Part shown: positions 25,372 through 32,625 of the stretch, one piece after another | How the letters are laid out: the number at the start of each line of letters is the position of its first letter | How positions within the stretch are numbered: position 1 is the stretch's first letter | DNA from: Hydrogenophilales bacterium | GTDB lineage: Bacteria > Pseudomonadota > Gammaproteobacteria > Burkholderiales > Thiobacillaceae | Length of the DNA: 46,690 nt | NCBI GenBank assembly: GCA_016719465.1 | Contig: JADJYY010000022.1 | Coordinates: forward strand, 1 to 46,690 | Direction of reading: 5' to 3' | Position numbers and translations under genes: made by a program | Notes under the pieces: model-generated | What the model was told of the DNA's origin: nothing | The model's input: only the letters and a program-made list of their open reading frames with translations | Database searches by the model: none

Positions 25372-25746
25372 TCAGGCCTTGCCCTTCGCTTCTTCCGCGG
25401 CGATTTCGGCATGCACCTGAGCCATGTCCACTTCCTTGGCGCGCGCGATCAGATCGTCGAAAGCGCCCGCCGGCAAGGCACCCGGCTGGGCATAGATGAT
25501 GACCTTCTCGCGGAAAATCAGCAGGGTGGGAATGGAACGGACCTGGAACTGCGCCGCCAGGGACTGTTGCTCTTCCGTGTTGACCTTGGCGAAGATCACG
25601 CCCTCGTGTTTCTCCGACGCCGCCTCATACACCGGCGCGAACCCCCGGCAGGGGCCGCACCAGGGCGCCCAGAAATCGATGACGACGAAATCATTGTTGA
25701 GGATGGTCTCCTCGAAATTTTGATCATTGAGCTCAAGGACTGCCAT
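25372..25746 (-). CDS. Thioredoxin-family protein
   Basis: 124 residues. Active site WAPWCGPCRGFAPVYE with Cys30/Cys33 in a canonical WCGPC, cis-Pro in VRSIPTLLIFRE, and no signal peptide, so cytosolic. The C-terminus is extended with an alanine/glutamate-rich tail (AEIAAEEAKGKA). Its stop abuts the stop of the convergent glycosyltransferase gene with no spacing. It may be a TrxA/TrxC-like thiol reductant; the WCGPCRGFAP segment differs from the standard CGPCK. Confidence 0.92.
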   Translation of the reverse strand: MAVLELNDQNFEETILNNDFVVIDFWAPWCGPCRGFAPVYEAASEKHEGVIFAKVNTEEQQSLAAQFQVRSIPTLLIFREKVIIYAQPGALPAGAFDDLIARAKEVDMAQVHAEIAAEEAKGKA

Positions 25747-25790
25747 GGGGATTCCCTATGTTCGGCTGGGTTGGGGTAAAAATCGCGGAT

Positions 25791-25819
25791 AAAAAAAACG
25801 GCCGACTTGGAGTCGGCCG
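25791..25819 (-). terminator. Rho-independent terminator after the small unknown gene
   Basis: On the minus strand, an 8-bp stem CGGCCGAC/GTCGGCCG with a five-base loop runs into eight T (plus-strand A-run 25791-25798). It lies between the small gene ending at 25878 and the thioredoxin gene starting at 25746. Confidence 0.88.
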
Positions 25820-25877
25820 AGGCATGTTACCACGCTCAAGGAGGGATGAATCTCTCAGGCGATCTTGGCCCGGTGCC

Positions 25878-26147
25878 TCACCCCGCCGCTGCCAGGCGGG
25901 GCCGGGACTCCCCCGAACACGTCGGGACCTCCACCGGACGCGTTGGCGCGTTGCCGCCGCGGCGCCACATGTTCGGACTGGTTTTCAGACTGGCTTTCAC
26001 TTCCGCGCGATTCACCGCGGTAATCAGGTCGGTTGCCAGCGCCCGCGCCTGGGCCGGCGTAAGCGCCAGCACATTCTCAAGCCCCTCGGCCATCACGATG
26101 GCAACCCGGTCGGAACCATCGTCGCCGCAAATCAATGAAACCGTCAT
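25878..26147 (-). CDS. Small hypothetical protein
   Basis: 89 residues from ATG 26147, chosen because GAGGT lies 9 bases upstream; a start at 26189 is possible but has no such signal. The first 65 residues look like a real small domain (MTVSLICGDDGSDRVAIVMAEG, then LALTPAQARALATDLITAVNRAEVKASLKTSPNMWRR). The last 24 are Pro/Arg/Ser-rich and may be an accidental extension or the result of a frame error. No family recognised. A proper terminator follows downstream, supporting a transcribed gene. Confidence 0.55.
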   Translation of the reverse strand: MTVSLICGDDGSDRVAIVMAEGLENVLALTPAQARALATDLITAVNRAEVKASLKTSPNMWRRGGNAPTRPVEVPTCSGESRPRLAAAG

Positions 26148-26595
26148 CTTGTCTACCTCAGCTTGTCTCATTCCAGGCTCCCTTGCCATTCAGATATTAC
26201 CCTTGCTCTTCCAGTAAGCAGGTTACGTGCCACACCGATCAACGAGACCGGGCGGCGAACTGCCACATGAAATCATGGGAATATGTTTTTTATATGTTCG
26301 CCCCAATGGGGATGGCCGACATGTGCTCGACAGACCTGTCGGACTTTCGACACTTCATCATTGCCATGCCTGAAACTGGCGAGGCCATGGCCTCGCTTCA
26401 CGCCAGCATGATCACCTTCGCACCGCCGTTGCTCTCGTGGACTGACTCAACAGCACCGCTACCGCTTGCACCGCCCGGCCTTTCCGGCCGGGGATCGGCG
26501 TGCCACTGACAACACGTTGGTGAACTGACGCTACCCGATGCTGTCGGCACATGGGCATGCGGGCCAGGGGAACGTCCTGGCCTCGATTTCCGGGC
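26148..26595. other. Non-coding stretch, nothing recognisable except small palindromes
   Basis: No ORF here has convincing codon use or family resemblance. Two symmetrical elements stand out: a perfect 18-base palindrome at 26379-26396 (centre GGCCATGGCC), and CCGACA...TGTCGG arms at 26316-26342 with a 15-base loop. Neither has a T run. Confidence 0.5.
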
Positions 26596-26624
26596 AAAAA
26601 AAAAGGCGGGGGAGAACCCCCGCC
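26596..26624 (-). terminator. Rho-independent terminator of the histone-like gene
   Basis: On the minus strand GGCGGGGG-TTCT-CCCCCGCC is followed by nine T (plus-strand A-run 26596-26604). It starts 30 bases after the gene's TAG. Confidence 0.92.
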
Positions 26625-26653
26625 TCAGACTGCGGAAAATTGTACCGTCAGAC

Positions 26654-27152
26654 CTAGGCTTTCTTGGCGGCGGCCTTCTTCGCGGGTGCGGCGGCCTTCG
26701 GCGCTGCGGCTTTCTTCGCGGGTGCGGCGGCCTTCGGCGCTGCGGCCTTCTTCGCGGGTGCGGCGGCCTTCGGCGCTGCGGCCTTCTTCGCGGGCGCTGC
26801 GGCCTTCTTCGCGGGCGCTGCGGCCTTCTTCGCGGGCGCTGCGGCCTTCTTCGCGGGCGCTGCGGCCTTCGGCGCTGCGGCTTTCTTCGCGGGTGCGGCG
26901 GCCTTCGGTGCGGCGGCTTTCTTCGCGGGCGCTGCGGCCTTCGGTGCGGCGGCTTTCTTCGCGGGCGCTGCGGCCTTCGGTGCGGCGGCTTTCTTCGCGG
27001 GCGCGGCGGCCTTCGGTGGCGGCTTTCTTCGCGGGCGCGGCGGCCTTCGGTGCTGCGGCTTTCTTCGCGGGTGCGGCGGCTACGGCTTTCGTGGCTGCGG
27101 TTTTCTTGGCGGTGGTCTTGGCTGGGCTTTTTGCGGTATTGGCAGCTGGCAT
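26654..27152 (-). pseudogene. Histone H1-like / AlgP-type Lys-Ala-Pro-rich DNA-binding protein, frameshifted by a 2-base loss
   Basis: Start 27152: MPAANTAKSPAKTTAKKTAATKAVAAAPAKKAAAPKAAAPAKKAA. The rest is a tandem array of KAAAPAKK-type units, encoded by near-identical 24-45-bp blocks of GCCGC/AAGAA codons. As written, the frame slips at about 27018, where one block reads CTTCGGTGGCGG instead of the CTTCGGTGCGGCGG seen in its neighbours, a loss of two bases. Translation then turns into Arg/Glu-rich EGRRAREES... repeats. Restoring two bases gives about 166 residues ending AKKAAAKKA and TAG at 26654-26656, before a strong terminator. Such proteins coat DNA non-specifically. The slip may be a sequencing error in a hard repeat or a real length-variable site. 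Confidence 0.75.
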
Positions 27153-27246
27153 TTGTGACTCCTCTAATGATGAAGGGTAATCGGCCGGAAAGCCTTATGC
27201 CTCAAGCATTTCCACGCGCTCATGAGGCGTGCCCGGATTGTAGAAC

Positions 27247-27279
27247 AAAAAAAAGCGCGCACCGCAAGTGGGTGCGCGC
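27247..27279 (-). terminator. Rho-independent terminator of lysA
   Basis: On the minus strand GCGCGCACC/GGTGCGCGC (9 bp) with a seven-base loop runs into eight T (27247-27254). It lies 32 bases beyond the lysA stop and upstream of the histone-like gene. Confidence 0.92.
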
Positions 27280-27310
27280 GATTCATTGAATAACTGTCGC
27301 GAAATCGCGA

Positions 27311-28555
27311 TCAGGGCAATATTTTTTCATCCGCGAAGAGTTCGCTCACTCGCTCTCTTGCCCTGATTTCACTGGGCTTCGCGCCGTCCACCATGATCTC
27401 GGCGGCGCGTGGTCGCGTGTTGTAGTTGGAGCTCATGCTCATGCCGTATGCGCCACTGGAACACACGGCCAGAAGGTCGCCCTCCGAGAGCACGAGGGGC
27501 CGGTCGTGCCCCAGGAAATCACCGGTTTCGCAGACGGGCCCGACGATGGCATAGCGACGGGGATCGCCCCGGCGTTCGATGACGGGCAGGATGTCGTGCC
27601 AGGCATCGTAGAGGGCGGGCCGCATCAGGTCGTTCATGGCGGCATCGACGATGGCGAAGTCCTTGGCCTCGCCATGCTTGAGGTACTCCACCCGCGTCAG
27701 CAGCCAGCCCGCGTTGCCCACGAGAGAACGACCGGGCTCGACGATCAGGGTTTCGCGGCGCCCCGCGATCCGGCTCAACAGCACCCGCGCGTAATCGCTC
27801 AACGCCGGCGGCGTCTCGTCGCGATAGCGAATGCCGACGCCACCGCCGATATCGATGTGACGCAGCCGGATGCCCGCCGTCTCCAGCGCATTCACAAGCT
27901 CCAGCACCCTGTCCAGGGCCTCGGCGAAAGGCGCGGCTTCGGTAAGCTGGGAGCCGATGTGGCAGTCGATGCCGACAACCTCGATATGGGCCATGGCCGC
28001 GGCTTCGCGATAGACACGCAGGGCCTGGTCGTGGGCGATGCCGAACTTGTTCTCCTTGAGGCCGGTGGAGATGTAGGGGTGGGTTTTCGCATCCACGTTG
28101 GGATTCACGCGCACGCTCACGGGCGCGCGCCGGCCCATCTCGCCGGCCACGCGATCCAGCCGGGTCAGTTCGCTCTCCGACTCCACGTTGAAGCAATGGA
28201 TGCCGGCGCCAAGCGCGGCGCGCATTTCCTCCTCGCGCTTGCCCACGCCGGAAAACACGATCTTCGCGGGATCGCCGCCGGCCGCCAGAACTCGGGCCAG
28301 TTCGCCGCCGGAAACGATGTCGAAACCGGCACCCAGGCGGGCGAAAAGATTGAGGATGGCAAGGTTGGCGTTGGCCTTGACCGCGTAGCAGATCAGGTGG
28401 TCGTGGGCGGCCAGGGCGCCGTCATAGGCGCGATAAGCGGCTTCCAGGGCGGCGCGGGAATAGACGTAGCAGGGGGTGCCGAACTCCCTGGCGATCGCCT
28501 CGAGCGGCACATCCTCCACGTGGAGCGCGCCGCGCCGACGGGAAAGGGCATTCAT
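27311..28555 (-). CDS. lysA: Diaminopimelate decarboxylase
   Basis: 414 residues from ATG 28555. PLP enzyme converting meso-diaminopimelate to lysine. Alanine-racemase-type barrel with PLP Lys60 in LICYAVKANANLAIL, GAGFDIVSGGEL, SVRVNPNVDAKTHPYISTGLKENKFG, HIGSQL and DIGGGVGI. The C-terminal barrel contains VEPGRSLVGNAG, the catalytic GPVCETGDFLG and GAYGMSMSSNYNTRPRAAE. The start overlaps the lptM stop (ATGAATG), so the two are co-translated. Confidence 0.96.
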   Translation of the reverse strand: MNALSRRRGALHVEDVPLEAIAREFGTPCYVYSRAALEAAYRAYDGALAAHDHLICYAVKANANLAILNLFARLGAGFDIVSGGELARVLAAGGDPAKIVFSGVGKREEEMRAALGAGIHCFNVESESELTRLDRVAGEMGRRAPVSVRVNPNVDAKTHPYISTGLKENKFGIAHDQALRVYREAAAMAHIEVVGIDCHIGSQLTEAAPFAEALDRVLELVNALETAGIRLRHIDIGGGVGIRYRDETPPALSDYARVLLSRIAGRRETLIVEPGRSLVGNAGWLLTRVEYLKHGEAKDFAIVDAAMNDLMRPALYDAWHDILPVIERRGDPRRYAIVGPVCETGDFLGHDRPLVLSEGDLLAVCSSGAYGMSMSSNYNTRPRAAEIMVDGAKPSEIRARERVSELFADEKILP

Positions 28556-28671
28556 TTCTGGGCGGGTTGAGTCGTGACAGGTTGGCCGGGATTATCGGGC
28601 ATGTACAACGAACCCTTTTTACCGCAGCCGGCCAACAGAAACAGGGAGAAAAAGAGAGCGAGCAAACGCAT
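28552..28671 (-). CDS. lptM: LptM (YifL)-type small lipoprotein
   Basis: 39 residues from ATG 28671. Lipoprotein signal MRLLALFFSLFLLAGC with a lipobox LAGC (Cys16), followed by GKKGSLYMP, which is the LptM hallmark (GKKGPLY in others). The rest is a short Pro/Gln-rich tail. LptM helps form disulfides during assembly of the LptD/LptE LPS translocon. Lies in the usual cyaY|lptM-lysA order. Confidence 0.9.
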   Translation of the reverse strand: MRLLALFFSLFLLAGCGKKGSLYMPDNPGQPVTTQPAQK

Positions 28672-28703
28672 GGCAAACCCTTAAAATCTGGGGCGAGTCT
28701 AGC

Positions 28704-29000
28704 ATGGAGATGACCGTGGACGAACGCGAGTATCAGCAACTGGCCGATGCCGCGCTGGCGAAAATCGAGGCGCGCCTGGAAACGGCGGACGTCGACTTCG
28801 AGATCGTGGCCGGCGGCATCCTGCGGATCGATCTGGATGACGGTTCCCAGATCATCGTCAACAAGCAGTCGGCCGCCCAGGAAATCTGGGTCGCCGCCCG
28901 CAGCGGCGGCTTTCATTACCGCTGGAACGGCGGCGCCTGGCTGGATACCCGCGGCGGCGAGGAACTGCACGCCGCGATAGCCCGCCTGGCGCCGCCCTGA
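28704..29000 (+). CDS. cyaY: Frataxin-like iron donor CyaY
   Basis: 98 residues from ATG 28704 (or 96 from 28710). Binds iron and modulates Fe-S cluster assembly by IscS. The acidic helix MTVDEREYQQLADAALAKIEARLETADVDFE supplies the iron-binding ridge. The sheet shows ILRIDLDDGSQIIVNKQSAAQEIWVAARSGGFHYRW, with the conserved N-x-Q and W. Divergent from lptM by 32 bases. Confidence 0.95.
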   Translation: MEMTVDEREYQQLADAALAKIEARLETADVDFEIVAGGILRIDLDDGSQIIVNKQSAAQEIWVAARSGGFHYRWNGGAWLDTRGGEELHAAIARLAPP

Positions 29001-29045
29001 GCAAAACGGCCGGATCCGGCCAGACCGCGAAGAAATGGAAACGAC

Positions 29046-29600
29046 ATGATCGAACAGGCACTTTTCTCCCATCTGCCCGAGCTCACCGATCAACTGGGCG
29101 TCGAACACATCAAGCCCCTGCTGGACCGCATCACGACGCACACCGTCCCCCAGGGAGCGATTCTGGTTCGGGACCAGACCCCCATCGACGCCTTCCATCT
29201 GGTGCTGTCCGGGCGCCTGTCCCTGGCCGTGGAAATGGGGGACCACGGCATCGTTCTCGGCGAGTTGCTGCCCGGCAACTGGTGCGGCGAACTGGCTTAC
29301 TTCAGCGGTGTTCGCCGCGCCTCCAGCACCGTGACGGCGAGCGAGGACACCGAGGTCGCGCGCCTGAAATTCGTGGATTTCGAGGCGCTCATGGCCGAGG
29401 ATTCCATCGCCGTGTGCCGGCTGACCCACGCCTTCATCCAGATGATGATGCGGCGACTGCACGCGACGGCCAACAATCCGGTGATCGACCCTCACGGAGA
29501 GATGCTGATCATGGGCGACCTCTCCATCCCCTGGTCCGAATTGGGGCAACAGCCCCACGGCGTGGTCGAGTTCATCAAGAAAATGTTCGGGGGCCGCTGA
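29046..29600 (+). CDS. Cyclic nucleotide-binding-domain protein (intact-looking cassette)
   Basis: 184 residues, a Crp-like sensor domain without a DNA-binding helix-turn-helix. CNBD about residues 25-130. The phosphate-binding cassette is GELAYFSGVRRASSTVTA, retaining the Glu and Arg needed for cAMP/cGMP contacts. The C-terminus is helical and ends VVEFIKKMFGGR. No TM or catalytic domain is fused, so it may be a regulatory subunit or adaptor. Its stop overlaps the next gene's start by one base (TGATG). Confidence 0.78.
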   Translation: MIEQALFSHLPELTDQLGVEHIKPLLDRITTHTVPQGAILVRDQTPIDAFHLVLSGRLSLAVEMGDHGIVLGELLPGNWCGELAYFSGVRRASSTVTASEDTEVARLKFVDFEALMAEDSIAVCRLTHAFIQMMMRRLHATANNPVIDPHGEMLIMGDLSIPWSELGQQPHGVVEFIKKMFGGR

Positions 29601-30082
29601 TGCTGCTGCGTAACTTTCTCCGCTCTCTCCCCAGCTTCCAGTACCTGTCCGATTCGGACGTGGACCATGTGGGCGCCGCCATGCGCGTGGAGGAATATCC
29701 CAACCATCACGTCTTCATCTACCAGGACAAGCTCAACAAGGACCTGTTCCTGCTGCTGGACGGCAGGATCAAGGTGGGCCACTACGGCACCGGCGGCCGC
29801 TACTACACGCTCAAGACCATCGAGCCCGGCGAATTCTTCGGCATCCCCTCCCTCTCCGAGGGCAAGCCCGCCGTCGCCACCTGCCAAGCGGACGGACCGG
29901 TCACCGTGGCCAGCATGCCGTTCTCGGCCTATCTGCTGCTCTATCAACCGGATTCGGATATCGGCTGCCGTTTCCAGTTCGTCATCGCCAGCCAGTTGGC
30001 GAAGGACCTGCACGACCGCCACGACGCCCTGCGCAAGCTGCTTGCCCAGGTTTATGGCGACGCCCCGAAACCCGCCGCCTGA
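29600..30082 (+). CDS. Second cyclic nucleotide-binding-domain protein (degenerate cassette)
   Basis: 160 residues from ATG 29600. Single CNBD beginning NFLRSLPSFQYLSDSDVDHVGAAMRVEEYPNHHVFIYQDKLNKDLFLLLDGRIKVGHYG. In the cassette (PGEFFGIPSLSEGKPAVAT) the conserved nucleotide-binding Arg is replaced by Lys-Pro, so this copy may not bind cyclic nucleotide. No HTH. Translationally coupled to the upstream CNBD gene, suggesting the two products work as a pair, perhaps as a heterodimer. No known family recognised. Confidence 0.72.
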   Translation: MLLRNFLRSLPSFQYLSDSDVDHVGAAMRVEEYPNHHVFIYQDKLNKDLFLLLDGRIKVGHYGTGGRYYTLKTIEPGEFFGIPSLSEGKPAVATCQADGPVTVASMPFSAYLLLYQPDSDIGCRFQFVIASQLAKDLHDRHDALRKLLAQVYGDAPKPAA

Positions 30083-30133
30083 CCCCGGCTCCCGACGCGG
30101 CGCCGATCCCGTGATCGGCCGTCTCCGGCTCCC

Positions 30134-31031
30134 TTGAGCATCACCCTCATCATCCTGCCGATCTTCGCCCTGATCCTGCTTGGCACCTTGCTCAAGCGGG
30201 TTTCCGGGGTCACCGAGGATGGCTGGCGCGGATTGGAGCGGCTGATCTATTTCGTGTTCTTCCCGGCCCTGCTGTTCCATTCCCTGTCCCGCGCCCAGAT
30301 CGATTTCGGCGCCGCCCTGCCCATGCTGTTCACCGGCCTGCTGGTCACCCTGATCGGCATGGGCTTGGGCTATCTCAGCAAAAGCCTGTTCCGGGATCCG
30401 CCGAAGGTATTCGCCTCGGCGTTCCAGTGTTCCTTCCGCTTCAACAGCTACATTGGCCTGGCCGTGGCCGGCGCCTTGCACGGCCAGGCGGGCATCGCCG
30501 CCCTTGGCCTGTTGATGGGCTTCATCGTACCCCTGGCCAATGTGGCCTCGGTGGCCGTGCTCGCGCGCCATGGCGACGCGAACTGGTTGCGCGAGATCCT
30601 CGGCAATCCCCTCATCATGGCCACGGCCGGTGGGGTTGCCTTCGCGCTGCTGGGCTGGTCATTGCCGGATATTCTCAACCAGACCATCGGCCTTGCTGGC
30701 CCAGGCATCCCTGCCCATCGGCCTGGTGGCGGTGGGCGCCGGCCTGCGTCTGGACAGCTTGTCCCATGCCCGGGGCCACCTCTGGTATGGCGTCACGGTG
30801 AAGCTGCTGGCGCTGCCCGGCATGGCCTGGTGGATCGGCGGCCTGTTCGGGCTTTCCGGCCTTCACTTCGAGATCGTCCTCCTGTTCGCGGCGCTGCCCG
30901 TATCCACCGTCGCCTACGTCCTGGCCGTGCGCATGGGCGGCGATGGACGCATCACCGCGACCCAGGTTGCCGTCACCACCCTGCTCTCCATGGTCACCCT
31001 GCCCCTCTGGCTGGCCTGGGCAAGAACCTAA
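30134..31031 (+). pseudogene. AEC (auxin efflux carrier)-family transporter, frameshifted
   Basis: An inner-membrane permease of about 300 residues with ten or so hydrophobic segments. The start is a TTG at 30134 (MSITLIILPIFALILLGTLLKR); no ATG fits. The reading frame holds through GWSLPDILNQTIG, then moves one frame near 30690 to LLAQASLPIGLVAVGAGLRLDSL... and ends LPLWLAWART at the stop at 31029-31031. Removing one C from GGCCTTGCTGG restores TIGLLAQASLPIG. AEC proteins export or import small organic acids; the substrate is unknown. Confidence 0.8.
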
Positions 31032-31038
31032 CGGACAT

Positions 31039-31058
31039 GGCTTGGAAGAAACCAAGCC
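31039..31058 (+). terminator. Possible hairpin after the AEC gene
   Basis: GGCTTGG-AAGAAA-CCAAGCC is a 7-bp stem with a six-base loop, eight bases after the AEC stop. The following sequence is G-rich, not T-rich. Confidence 0.35.
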
Positions 31059-31069
31059 GGAGCCGTTTC

Positions 31070-31121
31070 CCCCCCTCTCCCGCCGCGGGGGGGAGGGCCC
31101 CCCCCCCCCCCCCCCCCCCCC
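31070..31121. repeat. C/G-tract element ending in a 24-base C run
   Basis: CCCCCCCTCTCCCGCCGCGGGGGGGAGGG is followed by 24 consecutive C (31098-31121). It resembles the shorter C/G element at 19486-19580. The pure C run is unlike anything else in the window and may be an assembly or base-calling artefact (for instance a collapsed stem-loop). Confidence 0.45.
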
Positions 31122-31209
31122 GCTGATAGCCGCCATTCGGAATCGGATCGATGAAACTTACGGACGCCGATCGCGTCTCTCCTGTTCGACATTCCCCACG
31201 AGGTCCATC

Positions 31210-31890
31210 GTGAAACCCAGAACGACACTCCTGGCCCTGATAGGTTTCCCGCTCATGGCGGCCGGCGCCGGGGCCGACGAAGCCCCCGCCCCGGTTACGG
31301 AACAGGCCGCCACGCCCTCCGCCACGGTCACCCGCTGGGCCGACCGCTGCGCCAACTTCACCACCAACGGCTGGGCCTTCAAGGCGCCGCGCAACTTCCT
31401 GCAATGGCTGGATGTGTTCAGCGATCCCGGCGTCCACCAGGAATTCGCCCGGCGCGGCCTGGACCCCCAATATTTCCTGGCCAGCCTGGACAGCCTGCTG
31501 GACCCGGGCACGCCCCGGAATTACCTGGAATGGACCAATCCAGACCTTTACGCCCAATGGGCCCGGGCGGCGGCGGACCCCGAGTTCTATACCGCCGTGA
31601 ACGGCATCGTGTTCGACCCAGGCCGCCTGATGCGCTGGATCATGCTGCCACTGGACGGCAAGACCTGGGAGCTTGCGGGCACCGCCATCAACCCGACCAC
31701 CTGGGTGAAATGGCTGAACGCGCCCAATGACCCCAGGACCCAGGCCCTGTTCGCCAAGGCCGCCGATCCGGCGACCACGCGCCGCTGGCTCGAAGCCCTC
31801 GGGGACCCGAACAACGCCCCCTGGCTGCATCCGGCGCCGCGCCCCGCGCCGATGCCAACCGGCAACCCGGCCACCAGGATGAAGTCATAG
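31210..31890 (+). CDS. Exported protein with internal W-containing repeats, unknown function
   Basis: 226 residues from GTG 31210 (no in-frame ATG near). The N-terminal segment MKPRTTLLALIGFPLMAAGAGADE is a likely signal peptide. The mature part has three loosely repeated blocks: APRNFLQWLDVFSDPGVHQEF, TPRNYLEWTNPDLYAQWARAAADPEFY and INPTTWVKWLNAPNDPRTQALFAKAADPATTRRW. Each has a Pro, an aromatic and a Trp about three residues apart, then DP and a helix. I do not recognise the family. Envelope-associated is inferred from the signal peptide only. Confidence 0.65.
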   Translation: MKPRTTLLALIGFPLMAAGAGADEAPAPVTEQAATPSATVTRWADRCANFTTNGWAFKAPRNFLQWLDVFSDPGVHQEFARRGLDPQYFLASLDSLLDPGTPRNYLEWTNPDLYAQWARAAADPEFYTAVNGIVFDPGRLMRWIMLPLDGKTWELAGTAINPTTWVKWLNAPNDPRTQALFAKAADPATTRRWLEALGDPNNAPWLHPAPRPAPMPTGNPATRMKS

Positions 31891-31993
31891 AGAACCCGGC
31901 ACGATTCGGATCGGGCCCCGGATTCACCCGGGACCGTCGCGAATCAACGCCCCATCCGGATGCGCCCCGCATCCAACATTCAGGAGACTTGCC

Positions 31994-32542
31994 ATGAACG
32001 TATTCAACCTCCCCCTTCGCACAGCCATGTTGCTGGCCGCCCTCACCTCTCCCGCCGTCGTGCTGGCCCAGGCCGCTCCCGCCGCGCCGGCCCAGGACAC
32101 GCCAGCCGCCGAACAGGCCACCGCAACCCCCAGCCAGGCGGAGCGCATGGCGCTGATGCAGACCATGCGCGCCCGCATGCAGGAGATCATGAAGACCCAG
32201 GATCAGGCCAAGCGCCAGGAATTGCTCGAAGCCCAGGCCAAGGACATGGAGGCGATGATGAAAATGGGCTCGCCCGGCCCGGGCATGGGCATGATGATGG
32301 GCCCCGGCGGCATGGCCAAGGGACCGGGCATGATGATGGGCCAGGCCGGCAATCCCGATTGCAAGATGGGTCAGGGACCCGGCATGGGCATGATGATGGG
32401 GGCCGGCGGCAAGAAGGACTGCAAGATGGGCCGGGGTGGGAATTGTGACCGGCGCGATGACGCCACCGATACGCGCCTGGATGCCGTGGAAAAGCGCATG
32501 GACATGATGCAGATGATGATGAAAATGATGATGCGCGATTGA
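31994..32542 (+). CDS. Exported Met-rich protein, possibly metal-binding
   Basis: 182 residues from ATG 31994, preceded by CAGGAG. Signal peptide MNVFNLPLRTAMLLAALTSPAVVLAQ, then an Ala/Pro linker and a helical Met/Gln/Arg region (ERMALMQTMRARMQEIMKTQDQAKRQELLEAQAKDMEAMMKM). Two Met-rich segments follow, PGMGMMMGPGG and a copy PGMGMMMGAGG, each with a Lys-Met pair and a Cys (NPDCKMG, KKDCKMG), and the tail ends in a Met-rich helix. Clustered Met and Cys in an exported protein suggest Cu(I) binding, by analogy with periplasmic Met-rich copper carriers. This is inference, not a family match. Confidence 0.65.
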   Translation: MNVFNLPLRTAMLLAALTSPAVVLAQAAPAAPAQDTPAAEQATATPSQAERMALMQTMRARMQEIMKTQDQAKRQELLEAQAKDMEAMMKMGSPGPGMGMMMGPGGMAKGPGMMMGQAGNPDCKMGQGPGMGMMMGAGGKKDCKMGRGGNCDRRDDATDTRLDAVEKRMDMMQMMMKMMMRD

Positions 32543-32573
32543 GGGGCCGATCCAGACAGTCCGTGCCCGCACG

Positions 32574-32615
32574 CCCAACGAAGAACGGCGCCGATCGGCG
32601 CCGTTCTTCGTTGGG
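32574..32615. terminator. Perfect 42-base palindrome between convergent genes
   Basis: CCCAACGAAGAACGGCGCC is followed directly by its exact reverse complement, with no spacer beyond the GATC centre: 21 bases per arm. It lies between the Met-rich gene (stop 32542) and prpD (stop 32626). It could act as a bidirectional terminator; there is no long T run, but TTCTTCGTT follows the stem on either side. Confidence 0.6.
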
Positions 32616-32625
32616 GAGAGTCCGA

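Noticed and set aside
26664..27158. Alternative plus-strand reading of the histone gene as AAAFFAGAAAFG repeats
   Set aside because: Mirror of the Lys/Ala/Pro array; the minus-strand start, product type and terminator fit the histone-like gene.
31028..31228. Minus-strand GGGGGG-coding ORF over the poly-C
   Set aside because: Produced by the 24-base C run, which is itself suspicious.
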